Assembly (NCBI GenBank): GCA_019090225.1
Contig: JAHRWI010000261.1
Location: forward strand, 1-8,849
Direction: 5' to 3'
Origin: Porticoccaceae bacterium
GTDB lineage: Bacteria > Pseudomonadota > Gammaproteobacteria > Pseudomonadales > Porticoccaceae
Length of the DNA: 8,849 nt
Made by a program: the position numbers and the translations under genes. The notes under the pieces are model-generated. The model worked only from the letters and a program-made list of their open reading frames with translations, made no database searches and had not been told where the DNA came from. Of the stretch, positions 1 through 6,681 are shown piece after piece (the stretch's first letter is position 1; each line of letters begins with the position of its first letter).

Positions 1-4
1 CTAG

Positions 5-37
5 TCGTCGGCAGCGTCAGATGTGTATAAGAGACAG
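5..37 (+). other. Illumina Nextera transposase adapter (sequencing artefact)
   Basis: These 33 bases match, from memory, the Nextera read-1 transposase adapter: TCGTCGGCAGCGTC followed by the 19-base Tn5 mosaic end AGATGTGTATAAGAGACAG. They sit almost at the contig edge and run directly into coding sequence at base 38. This is library adapter left in the assembly, not a Tn5 insertion in the organism. The four bases before it (CTAG) are of unknown origin. Any start codon placed inside it, such as the GTG at 23, is false. Confidence 0.97.
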
Positions 38-796
38 GGTGTTGGCATAACGCCCATAATAAGTATGTTAGAAGCGCTGGCTAAGAAAAACGCAAGTTGT
101 GGTGGTGATCGTAACATCTGGTTTATCCATGGCGCGACTAACAGTAAAACCCATGCCTTCAGCAACCATGTTAAGAACATAACGTCAGACTGGCCCAGCG
201 CGCAAAGCCATTATGCCTACAGCGCACCGTTGGCAACGGACATTCAAGGAAGCGACTACGACAGTCAGGGGCGGGTGAGTATTGACTTACTCAAATCGCT
301 CTTGCCTATCAACAGTTATGGGCATGAGCATGGCAATGGCTGGGATTGTGACTTTTACTTTTGTGGCCCACCGGCGTTTATGGAGTCTATTTATAAAGGC
401 CTTAAACAGATCAATATCCAGGATGATCGAATTCACTATGAGTTCTTTGGCCCCGGCGCGTCGCTACTAAAAAGCCAGCCGGGAGAAAACAAAGGACTTA
501 TTGGTGAGCCAAAAAATCAAACGCCGGTAAGCGTCCGTTTTGAAAAATCCGGTATAGAAGTGGATTGGGAGCCGTCGAAAGGTACGTTGCTGGACCTTGC
601 CGAGAAACAAGGTTTAACGCCCCCGTATAGCTGTCGCTCCGGTGTGTGTGGAACCTGCGCAACAAAAATTATCGAAGGTGATGTTGCTTATGTGGATCCG
701 CCCCTGGCTGAAACCGCTGCGGGACAAGCGTTAATTTGCTGTGCTTATCCTGGGAAAAGCGCTAAGCAAAATAATTTGCTTAAGTTGGATTTGTAA
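38..796 (+). CDS. Ferredoxin reductase-ferredoxin fusion, C-terminal part (5' truncated)
   Basis: This is the last 252 residues of a flavodoxin/ferredoxin-reductase-type electron-transfer protein. The part present opens inside the NAD(P)-binding domain with GVGITP (residues 1-6 of the fragment), the pyridine-nucleotide motif that normally follows an FAD-binding barrel. CGPPAFM (109-115) is the usual second nucleotide-site motif, and YEFFGPG (134-140) closes the reductase module. After a linker comes a C-terminal plant-type 2Fe-2S domain with Cys199, Cys204 and Cys207 (CX4CX2C) and a fourth ligand at Cys234 or Cys235. Known relatives pass electrons from NAD(P)H through FAD to the 2Fe-2S cluster and on to an oxygenase or other acceptor; some carry an N-terminal pyridoxamine-phosphate-oxidase-like domain. 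The FAD domain and the true start are missing because the contig begins in adapter sequence. The specific partner cannot be told. It converges with the ftsH-like gene, with 78 bases between the two stops. Confidence 0.9.
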   Translation, partial: GVGITPIISMLEALAKKNASCGGDRNIWFIHGATNSKTHAFSNHVKNITSDWPSAQSHYAYSAPLATDIQGSDYDSQGRVSIDLLKSLLPINSYGHEHGNGWDCDFYFCGPPAFMESIYKGLKQINIQDDRIHYEFFGPGASLLKSQPGENKGLIGEPKNQTPVSVRFEKSGIEVDWEPSKGTLLDLAEKQGLTPPYSCRSGVCGTCATKIIEGDVAYVDPPLAETAAGQALICCAYPGKSAKQNNLLKLDL

Positions 797-874
797 GTTT
801 ATTGTGGTGAGAGGTAAGCAATCTACACCTGTCCATGGACTTCTTGCGCTGGATGTCTTGCGGACAACTCGAAT

Positions 875-2716
875 TTAATCCAGTAGCTTAATAATGTCAC
901 TTTCTTCCAGTGTTTCGTGCTCCAACAGGGCTGTTGCCAGGCGGTTTAAGTCAGTACGGTTTTTCTCTAGCAAGGCCTCTGTTGCCTGCTCGCATTTTCG
1001 AATCAGTGCGACGACTTCTCTATCAATCATTTTAAGGGTGTCTTCGCTAAAATTTCTTTGCTCGGCAATATCTCGGCCGAGAAAGGGATGCTCCTCGGAC
1101 TGGGGAAAGCTGACCGGGCCAAGCTCTTCATTCATGCCCCAGTGAGCGACCATTTTGCGAGCAATCAATGTGGCCTGTTTAAGATCATCCGCTGCTCCGG
1201 TGCTGACGTCGCCATAAATTAGTTGCTCGGCCAGTCGTCCTCCCAGAAAGATTGAGATTTTTTCTTCTAGATATTCCTGGGTGAAATTGTGGCGATCTTC
1301 TTCCGGCATTTGTTCGGTGATACCGAGGGCTCTACCGCGAGGAATAATCGACACTTTCCGTAGCCGATCGCTGTGCTTCATGCGGTAGGCGGTGATGGCA
1401 TGACCGGCTTCGTGGAAGGCGATGCGTTTTTTTTCTTCTTCGCCCAGGACTTCTTCTCGTTCGGAACCTAGCACGACTCTATCGCGGGCGTATTCAAAAT
1501 CCTGAACGCTGACCTCGGTGCGATCATCGCGTGCGGCTTTTAGCGCGGCTTCGTTGACCAGGTTTTCGAGGTCTGCGCCGGACATGCCGACGGTACGACT
1601 GGCTATGTCTCGTAAGCAGTCTTTATCGGCCAGGGGTACTTTGCGGGTGTGAACCTGAAGTATCTTTTCCCGGGCGGCCATTTCTGGTAATTCAAGTACC
1701 AGCTTTCTGTCGAAGCGGCCGGGACGTAACAAGGCGGGATCTAATACGTCAGGCCGATTGGTCGCAGCGAGGATGAGTACCGCTTCTTCCGGTTCAAAGC
1801 CGTCCATTTCGGCGAGAATTTGATTGAGGGTTTGTTCTCTCTCGTCATTGCCTCCGCCAAGACCGGTGCCGCGTACTCTGCCCACGGAATCAATTTCGTC
1901 GATAAAAATAATAGACGGAGCGGCCTTGCGGGCCTGTTCAAACATATCTCTGACTCGTGATGCACCAACGCCGACAAACATTTCAATAAATTCGGAACCG
2001 CTGATGCTAAAAAAGGGTACTCCGGCTTCACCGGCGGTGGCCTTGGCAAATAATGTTTTGCCTGTGCCTGGCGGGCCCATCAGCAATAAACCCCTGGGCA
2101 TTTTCGCGCCTATGCGAAGATACTTTTCCGGGGTTTTTAAAAAATCGACAATTTCTCGTAAGTCCTGTTTGGCCTGATCCAGACCCGCCACATCATCAAA
2201 ACCGATATGGATGGTTTCCTGCTCATGACGTCGGGCTTTGGATCGAGAAAAGCCGAGAATTCCACCGCTACCGCCGCCCATTCGTTTTTGCATAAGCTGG
2301 CTGCTGTAGACAAAGAAAGCCAGCAGCAATAGCCACGGCACGACACCGACTATGACTCTCATGACGACCGACATTTCTGTGGGTTCGGCTGCTATTTCAA
2401 CACCTTGTTCTTCTAATAAAGGTATCAGCCCTGGGTCATCGATGGGTGGCAGTATAACTTTGAACGTGGCGGGTTGATTGCCGGTTCCTGAGGCCGGGGA
2501 AGCAAATTCTCCGGTAATGGTTTCATTCTTAATACTGACTTTTTTTACCGCTCCCGCGGCAACTTGCTCTTTAAACGCGCTGTAGCTTAGAGGTGAGGGT
2601 TGAAAGGCGGTGAAATATTGGGTGGTCGCGTAAATGATAAGGAACAACAAGGTCAGGCGAGTAGCACGCTTGTATAGCTCGTCGTTATTGGGCTTGTTAG
2701 TTTCTGGTGCCGCCAT
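875..2716 (-). CDS. ftsH: ATP-dependent zinc metalloprotease FtsH (probable second copy)
   Basis: A 613-residue inner-membrane AAA+ protease that unfolds and degrades membrane and cytosolic proteins as a hexamer. Order of parts: a short hydrophilic N-terminus (1-20), first membrane segment (about 21-37), a small periplasmic domain (about 38-115), second membrane segment (about 118-139), then a Gly-rich linker. The ATPase domain has Walker A GPPGTGKT (214-221), pore loop FVG (247-249), Walker B FIDEID (271-276) and the second region of homology, with Arg331 and Arg334 as likely arginine fingers. The protease domain has HEAGH (435-439); Asp511 of TGAADD is the probable third zinc ligand. All catalytic elements are intact. 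It is somewhat shorter than the usual ~640 residues, lacks a long C-terminal tail, and has about 20 residues before the first membrane segment, whereas the housekeeping protein begins almost at the membrane. The normal rrmJ/folP neighbours are absent, which suggests a paralogue. The ATG start has no clear Shine-Dalgarno sequence, but no other Met codon fits before the first membrane segment. Confidence 0.95.
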   Translation of the reverse strand: MAAPETNKPNNDELYKRATRLTLLFLIIYATTQYFTAFQPSPLSYSAFKEQVAAGAVKKVSIKNETITGEFASPASGTGNQPATFKVILPPIDDPGLIPLLEEQGVEIAAEPTEMSVVMRVIVGVVPWLLLLAFFVYSSQLMQKRMGGGSGGILGFSRSKARRHEQETIHIGFDDVAGLDQAKQDLREIVDFLKTPEKYLRIGAKMPRGLLLMGPPGTGKTLFAKATAGEAGVPFFSISGSEFIEMFVGVGASRVRDMFEQARKAAPSIIFIDEIDSVGRVRGTGLGGGNDEREQTLNQILAEMDGFEPEEAVLILAATNRPDVLDPALLRPGRFDRKLVLELPEMAAREKILQVHTRKVPLADKDCLRDIASRTVGMSGADLENLVNEAALKAARDDRTEVSVQDFEYARDRVVLGSEREEVLGEEEKKRIAFHEAGHAITAYRMKHSDRLRKVSIIPRGRALGITEQMPEEDRHNFTQEYLEEKISIFLGGRLAEQLIYGDVSTGAADDLKQATLIARKMVAHWGMNEELGPVSFPQSEEHPFLGRDIAEQRNFSEDTLKMIDREVVALIRKCEQATEALLEKNRTDLNRLATALLEHETLEESDIIKLLD

Positions 2717-2945
2717 TACGAGCTTAATAAACCAGCAGGGAGGTTTTTGGAGTAGGGTTTATTCTGAATCATCTGCGCTAGCATCTTGAATCAAAGGGCT
2801 TGTTTGTTGTGTGCATGGTGACGGGCTTCTTTTGTTGGTGTGGGTTGAGCTTGTCTGGCATCAATAGCTGAATTTAATCGCTGGATTCTATATTAGTCCT
2901 CTGGGACATCTTTAAAGCCTACTCTTTAATCCCCCGCTTAAACAA
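2717..2945. other. Upstream region of the ftsH-like gene
   Basis: These 229 bases separate the end of carbamate kinase from the start of the ftsH-like gene, both on the minus strand. The length suggests ftsH has its own promoter. I could not find a convincing sigma-70 or sigma-32 hexamer pair. On the minus strand just after the arcC stop there is a weak AT-rich hairpin, TTAAAG-AGTAGG-CTTTAA (plus-strand 2917-2934 approximately), and a short GTCC-CAGA-GGAC stem. Neither has the U-run of an intrinsic terminator. No small open frame stands out. Confidence 0.4.
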
Positions 2946-3851
2946 CTAGCCCGGCATTATTTTCGTGCCGCTTTGCTTAGCGAGAATATTAGCTATCTGG
3001 TTTAAGTGACCAATATAGGCAAAGTTACCCGTGGCCTCTACAAAACGACAAGCCGCTTCGATCTTTGGTGCCATGGTACCGGTTTCGAAAGTGATGGAAC
3101 GCAGCTCGCCCACGGTCGCCTGTTTTAGGGGCCTGGCATTGTCCTTACCCCAGTCCTGATAAACCGCATCGACATCCGTCAACAATAGTAATACATCTGC
3201 CTCCAGTGCCGTCGCCAATAAAGCGCTGGTGAAATCTTTGTCTATCACTGCGGCGACACCGCGAAACTTGCCGGAGGAATCGTGCACTACCGGGATTCCT
3301 CCGCCGCCGCTACACACCACCGTCATGCCGTGATCAACTAATAATTTAATAGCCGGTAATTCGAGTATCTCTTTTGGCTCGGGTGAGGGGACAAGTCTTC
3401 GCAGGCCTTTTTCAAATTCAGCCAGTTCCCAGTCGTGCTGCTCGCTTAATTCCTGCCTTTCACTGGGTGGGTAAAAAGCTCCGACGGGTTTAGTGGGATT
3501 TTTAAATGCGCTATCTTTTTCGTCAACCAGCACCTGAGTCAGCAGTGCGACAATCTGACGTTCTGGTAGCGCGTTCATCAGTGCCTGTTGAACTTGATAG
3601 CCCAACATACCTTCTGATTCGGCATCAAGGATGTCCAGTGGATAGGGCTTTGCGCCTGAATAACTCTCGGCCTGCAAAGCCAGCAGACCAACCTGTGGGC
3701 CATTGCCATGGGTGATAGCCAGCTCATGGCCATTGGCAATTTCGGCGATGGCCCTGGCCGCAGCGCTAATATTCTGTTGCTGCAACTCCGCCTCGGGAGG
3801 CTGGTCTTTTTGTAGCAAGGCGTTGCCACCGAGGGCGATAACAATGCGCAT
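2946..3851 (-). CDS. arcC: Carbamate kinase
   Basis: A 301-residue cytosolic kinase of the amino-acid-kinase fold, close to the usual ~310. It catalyses the reversible reaction of carbamoyl phosphate with ADP to give ATP plus carbamate, which breaks down to ammonia and CO2. Family motifs are intact and in order: ALGGNAL (6-12) at the nucleotide/phosphate loop, THGNGPQVG (47-55), SEGMLGYQ (79-86), CSGGGGIPV (180-188), DKDFTSALLA (204-213), LLLTDVDAVY (222-231) and GTMAPKIEAA (258-267). It is the downstream gene of a pair: its ATG lies 6 bases after the stop of the cPGS-like gene, with no good ribosome site of its own, so translation is probably coupled. In the arginine deiminase pathway arcC accompanies arcA, arcB and arcD; none is in this window, so the carbamoyl-phosphate source is unknown. 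The family assignment is firm; the pathway is inference. Confidence 0.95.
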   Translation of the reverse strand: MRIVIALGGNALLQKDQPPEAELQQQNISAAARAIAEIANGHELAITHGNGPQVGLLALQAESYSGAKPYPLDILDAESEGMLGYQVQQALMNALPERQIVALLTQVLVDEKDSAFKNPTKPVGAFYPPSERQELSEQHDWELAEFEKGLRRLVPSPEPKEILELPAIKLLVDHGMTVVCSGGGGIPVVHDSSGKFRGVAAVIDKDFTSALLATALEADVLLLLTDVDAVYQDWGKDNARPLKQATVGELRSITFETGTMAPKIEAACRFVEATGNFAYIGHLNQIANILAKQSGTKIMPG

Positions 3852-3857
3852 GATCAG

Positions 3858-5213
3858 TTATCGCGCTATCGCTGGCAGTTTGGCCTGGCTGAGAAAATCA
3901 TCCAAAGCGCTCTCCAGATTGGGGGCAGGGCCATCGGTATATTCGTAGCCGACTCGGACAATGGGTTTATTAACTGTGATTAGATGTTCCAGATCACAGG
4001 GCGTGGCCGAGACCACCACATCGGCATCAATGGCATTGATGGATTGCCTGAGGGCCTCAAGTTGCTCAGGGAAATACCCGACCGCAGGCAATATATTTTG
4101 CAAATGGGGATACTGTTCAAAAACCGCACGAATCTCCGCAACCGCCCCCTCGCGTGGATCGACAATTTCTTTTGCACCGGCCCGCACGGCGGCAATATAC
4201 CCGGCGCCATAGGCCATACCCCCGTGGGTGGTGGTGGGGCCATCTTCAATAACTAATGCGCGCTGGTTTCGCACTGCGTTTTCATCATCCAGATAAACTG
4301 TCGATTCACCTTTGATAATCAAGGCTTGAGGGTTAACAGCTTTGGCAGCGTGGATGACTTGTTGCACATCGATTTCAGCGGCGACATTGACTTTGGGCAC
4401 CAACACGATATCCGCCATACGCAACACTGTTTCGCCGGGATGGTAGGAGGTCTCATGGCCAGGTCGCAGAGGGTCGACCAACGCGATGTGAAGGTCTGGT
4501 TCGATAAAAGGAAAGTCATTGTTGCCGCCATCCCAAAGAATAAGATCCACCTCCTTTTCCGCCTGCGCGACAATACGGGCGTAATCGACACCGGCATAAA
4601 CCAGAATGCCTTCACTTAAGTGAGGTTCGTATTCCTCCCGTTCTTCTATTGTGCAGTCGGCCCTGTCGAGATCATCCATGGATTCGAAACGCTGCACCGC
4701 CTGCTTGCTCAAATGGCCATAGGGCATGGGGTGGCGCAAGACGGCCACTTTCAAACCCTGATTTTTAAGGTAGCTCGCGATCCATCGGCAGGTCTGTGAT
4801 TTACCACAGCCAGTGCGCACAGCAGATATGGCGATCACGGGCACTGTCGATTTGAGCATGCTTGCGTGTGGCCCGACCATTAAAAAATCCGCTCCTGCTG
4901 CCAGGGCAATCGAGGCCCGGTGCATGACCTGCTGGTGGGTGAGGTCACTGTAGGCAAACACCACCTGGGCAATGTCTTGTGTTCGACAAAAATCCGCTAA
5001 TTCAGCTTCTGGGATGATGGCTATGCCCTTTGGGTAAAGCTCACCACTCAGGGAAACTGGGTAGATGCGTTCATCAATATTAGGAATTTGCGCAGCGGTG
5101 AAGGCCACGACCTCAGTCTTTGGATCATCGCGGTAGACGGTATTGAAGTTGTGAAAATCCCGCCCTGCGGCGCCCATGATCACAATTCGTGCTCTTTTCC
5201 TGATTTCAGCCAT
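3858..5213 (-). CDS. Cyclic 2,3-diphosphoglycerate synthetase-like P-loop protein (COG2403 type)
   Basis: A 451-residue cytosolic protein. The N-terminal part opens with RIVIMGAAGRDFHNFN (9-24), a Rossmann-like start characteristic of this family, then VAFTAAQIPNIDERIYP (36-52). A P-loop-type NTPase domain follows, with RTGCGKSQT (133-141) and an acidic LWDGGNNDFPF (226-236) in the Walker B-like position. The P-loop is slightly atypical: Val132 stands where Gly or Ala is usual in GxxxxGK[ST]. GPTTTHGGMAYGAGY (325-339) is another Gly/Thr-rich conserved-looking stretch. In thermophilic methanogens the family name-giver closes 2,3-diphosphoglycerate into its cyclic anhydride using ATP; bacterial members are annotated as cPGS or 'GTPase' and I know of no settled role. 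The start is supported by AGAGG seven bases upstream of the ATG. It is first in a two-gene unit with carbamate kinase and divergent from the ACR3 gene. Family confidence is high; the reaction in this organism is unproven. Confidence 0.85.
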   Translation of the reverse strand: MAEIRKRARIVIMGAAGRDFHNFNTVYRDDPKTEVVAFTAAQIPNIDERIYPVSLSGELYPKGIAIIPEAELADFCRTQDIAQVVFAYSDLTHQQVMHRASIALAAGADFLMVGPHASMLKSTVPVIAISAVRTGCGKSQTCRWIASYLKNQGLKVAVLRHPMPYGHLSKQAVQRFESMDDLDRADCTIEEREEYEPHLSEGILVYAGVDYARIVAQAEKEVDLILWDGGNNDFPFIEPDLHIALVDPLRPGHETSYHPGETVLRMADIVLVPKVNVAAEIDVQQVIHAAKAVNPQALIIKGESTVYLDDENAVRNQRALVIEDGPTTTHGGMAYGAGYIAAVRAGAKEIVDPREGAVAEIRAVFEQYPHLQNILPAVGYFPEQLEALRQSINAIDADVVVSATPCDLEHLITVNKPIVRVGYEYTDGPAPNLESALDDFLSQAKLPAIAR

Positions 5214-5299
5214 GGTAAAGCCTCTGTCGCTAGTGATACTGGAACATTAAGCGTACTTGCTCAGTTTTGCATATCCCGAAAGTTTTTGCCTGAGGTCAT

Positions 5300-5324
5300 C
5301 CACAGTTGTGGCTGATCTATATCA
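5300..5324. promoter_or_regulatory. Adjacent dyads, one FNR/Anr-like, between divergent genes
   Basis: In the 191-base region between the cPGS-like gene and ACR3 lie two abutting inverted repeats: CCACA-GT-TGTGG at 5300-5311 and TGAT-CTAT-ATCA at 5313-5324. The second has the inner core of the FNR/Anr consensus TTGAT-N4-ATCAA, with the outermost base on each side (C5312, C5325) not matching. Such sites control anaerobic arginine and carbamate genes in pseudomonads (established for the Anr-regulated arcDABC operon). Regulation of either gene here is inference. No convincing -35/-10 pair was found alongside. Confidence 0.35.
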
Positions 5325-5404
5325 CCTGTGTGAGTGTCTACTATCAGACAATATTTGCTAGCAGTGAGTTAAGCTCGTGCTATAAATATTAGGGAGAAAT
5401 TCAG

Positions 5405-6493
5405 ATGGGATTGTTCGAGCGCTACCTGACGCTATGGGTAGGTTTATGCATATTGCTGGGTGTGCTGCTCGGCAACCTGGTACCCGGTGTGTTCCAGTTT
5501 ATTGCCGGTCTTGAATACGCCCACGTGAATTTGGTTGTCGCTGTGTTTATCTGGATCATGATTTACCCAATGATGGTGCAGATCGATTTTTCCGCCCTAA
5601 AAGATATAGGCAGGAAGCCAAAAGGCCTGGTGCTTACACTTATTGTCAATTGGCTTATCAAGCCCTTCACTATGGCCGCCCTGGGCTGGTTATTTTTTAA
5701 GGTGTTCTTTGCCGGTTTTGTCGATTCCGAATCAGCCACGGAATATATCGCAGGCATGATCCTGCTGGGGGTCGCGCCCTGTACGGCAATGGTCTTTGTC
5801 TGGAGTCGGCTCGCTAATGGCGACCCTAATTACACCTTAGTGCAGGTGGCGGTAAACGACCTCATCATGATTTTCGCCTTTGCGCCCATCGCGGCATTCT
5901 TGCTCGGCGTAAGTAATATTCAAGTGCCCTGGGAAACGTTACTGCTTTCGGTGGGGCTATATGTGGTTTTGCCCCTCGGCGCTGGAGCATTTACCCGACA
6001 CCGCTTAGAGCTTAAGGGCGGCGGGCGCCCTGTTGATGTTCCTGGTGTTGAAGCCTCTTGTGTAGATGCCCCTCGCGTCGATTCCCTTCGTATCGATACC
6101 TTCGTTAACAGGCTTAAACCCTGGTCGGTAATCGGCCTGTTAGCAACCGTTGTGCTCTTGTTTGGTTTTCAGGCAGAGAAAATTATCGCTCAGCCGCAAA
6201 CGATTGTACTGATAGCTATACCGCTATTGATTCAAACCTACGGCATATTTGCCCTGACTTATGGGGCAGCGAAGGCGATGCGTCTGCCACACAATATTGC
6301 TGCCCCCGCCTGCTTAATCGGCACGTCCAATTTTTTTGAGCTGGCCGTGGCCGTGGCGATTTCATTATTTGGCTTGAATTCGGGGGCGGCCCTGGCAACG
6401 GTGGTCGGTGTGCTGGTGGAAGTCCCGGTAATGTTGTCGCTGGTGGCTATCATTAATCGCACTGAGCGCTTGTTTGGGAGTGGCAGAGTTTAA
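5405..6493 (+). CDS. acr3: ACR3-family arsenite efflux permease
   Basis: A 362-residue polytopic inner-membrane protein with about ten hydrophobic segments, of the ACR3 branch of the bile acid:sodium symporter superfamily, which exports arsenite using the membrane potential or proton gradient. The family's key residues are present: the conserved Cys in APCTAM (Cys126) and the conserved Glu in SNFFELAVA (Glu312). Other typical stretches are YPMMVQIDF (54-62) and NGDPNYTLVQVAVNDL (138-153). The start is well supported by AGGGAG at 5391-5396, eight bases before the ATG. The cytoplasmic loop between the middle membrane segments (about 200-238) is longer than usual and contains a degenerate five-residue tandem repeat (210-234), described separately. 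No arsR, arsC or arsH lies in the window and no ArsR-type operator was seen, so it stands alone. Antimonite or a related oxyanion is another possible substrate. Confidence 0.88.
   Translation: MGLFERYLTLWVGLCILLGVLLGNLVPGVFQFIAGLEYAHVNLVVAVFIWIMIYPMMVQIDFSALKDIGRKPKGLVLTLIVNWLIKPFTMAALGWLFFKVFFAGFVDSESATEYIAGMILLGVAPCTAMVFVWSRLANGDPNYTLVQVAVNDLIMIFAFAPIAAFLLGVSNIQVPWETLLLSVGLYVVLPLGAGAFTRHRLELKGGGRPVDVPGVEASCVDAPRVDSLRIDTFVNRLKPWSVIGLLATVVLLFGFQAEKIIAQPQTIVLIAIPLLIQTYGIFALTYGAAKAMRLPHNIAAPACLIGTSNFFELAVAVAISLFGLNSGAALATVVGVLVEVPVMLSLVAIINRTERLFGSGRV
6032..6106 (+). repeat. Degenerate 15-base tandem repeat, five units, inside acr3
   Basis: Five successive 15-base units start at 6032, 6047, 6062, 6077 and 6092. 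Each starts with GT[T/A/C] or ATC, followed by GA[T/A], and most have a C/T-rich centre. They keep the reading frame, so each encodes five residues beginning Val/Ile then Asp/Glu: VDVPG, VEASC and VDAPR are the first three. Units 3 and 4 are the most alike at DNA level. The pattern does not fit the classical A(D/N)LxX pentapeptide family well. Confidence 0.65.
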
Positions 6494-6681
6494 GGACTGA
6501 AGAGTGTTGACGGCGACCGGGTTTAAGCGATCAAGCTATCGCCTAAGAGTGATCAATAAGGAATGTTTAATGACTGGTCGACCCGACTAATTTTTCGCCC
6601 GTTCATTAGGCAATTTAATCGGTAACAAGCTTAATCGATAAGTAGCGCACTAAAACCAAAAAATACTGGAGACCCCAAAAC
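6494..6681. other. Intergenic region between acr3 and the lipocalin-like gene
   Basis: 188 bases. A small perfect hairpin GCGAT-CAAGCT-ATCGC lies near 6527-6542 but has no following T-run, so it is not a convincing intrinsic terminator. A TTTAAT near 6615 could be a -10 element but its -35 partner would be poor. The downstream gene has a TGGAGA ribosome site at 6667-6672. I see no small gene. Confidence 0.3.

Noticed and set aside
5..37. Tn5 transposon end inserted in the genome
   Set aside because: The 19-base mosaic end is preceded by the engineered Nextera tail and lies at the contig edge, which identifies it as library adapter.
831..840. Perfect palindrome GTCCATGGAC between the convergent first two genes
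   Set aside because: It has no loop and no T-run, so it is not a terminator; a 10-base palindrome alone is weak evidence for an operator.
1824..2177. 117-codon plus-strand open frame opposite the ftsH-like gene
   Set aside because: It lies wholly antisense to an unmistakable AAA+ domain, and its translation is low-complexity and Ser/Pro rich without family features; it is a shadow of the real gene.
3961..4619. Several 80-100 codon frames on both strands over the cPGS-like gene
   Set aside because: All are in other frames of a conserved long gene and none has a sensible ribosome site or recognisable motif.
5378..5386. Extended -10 promoter (TG-C-TATAAA) before acr3
   Set aside because: Transcription would start about at 5393, inside the Shine-Dalgarno sequence at 5391-5396, and no -35 box is correctly spaced, so it is unlikely to serve this gene.
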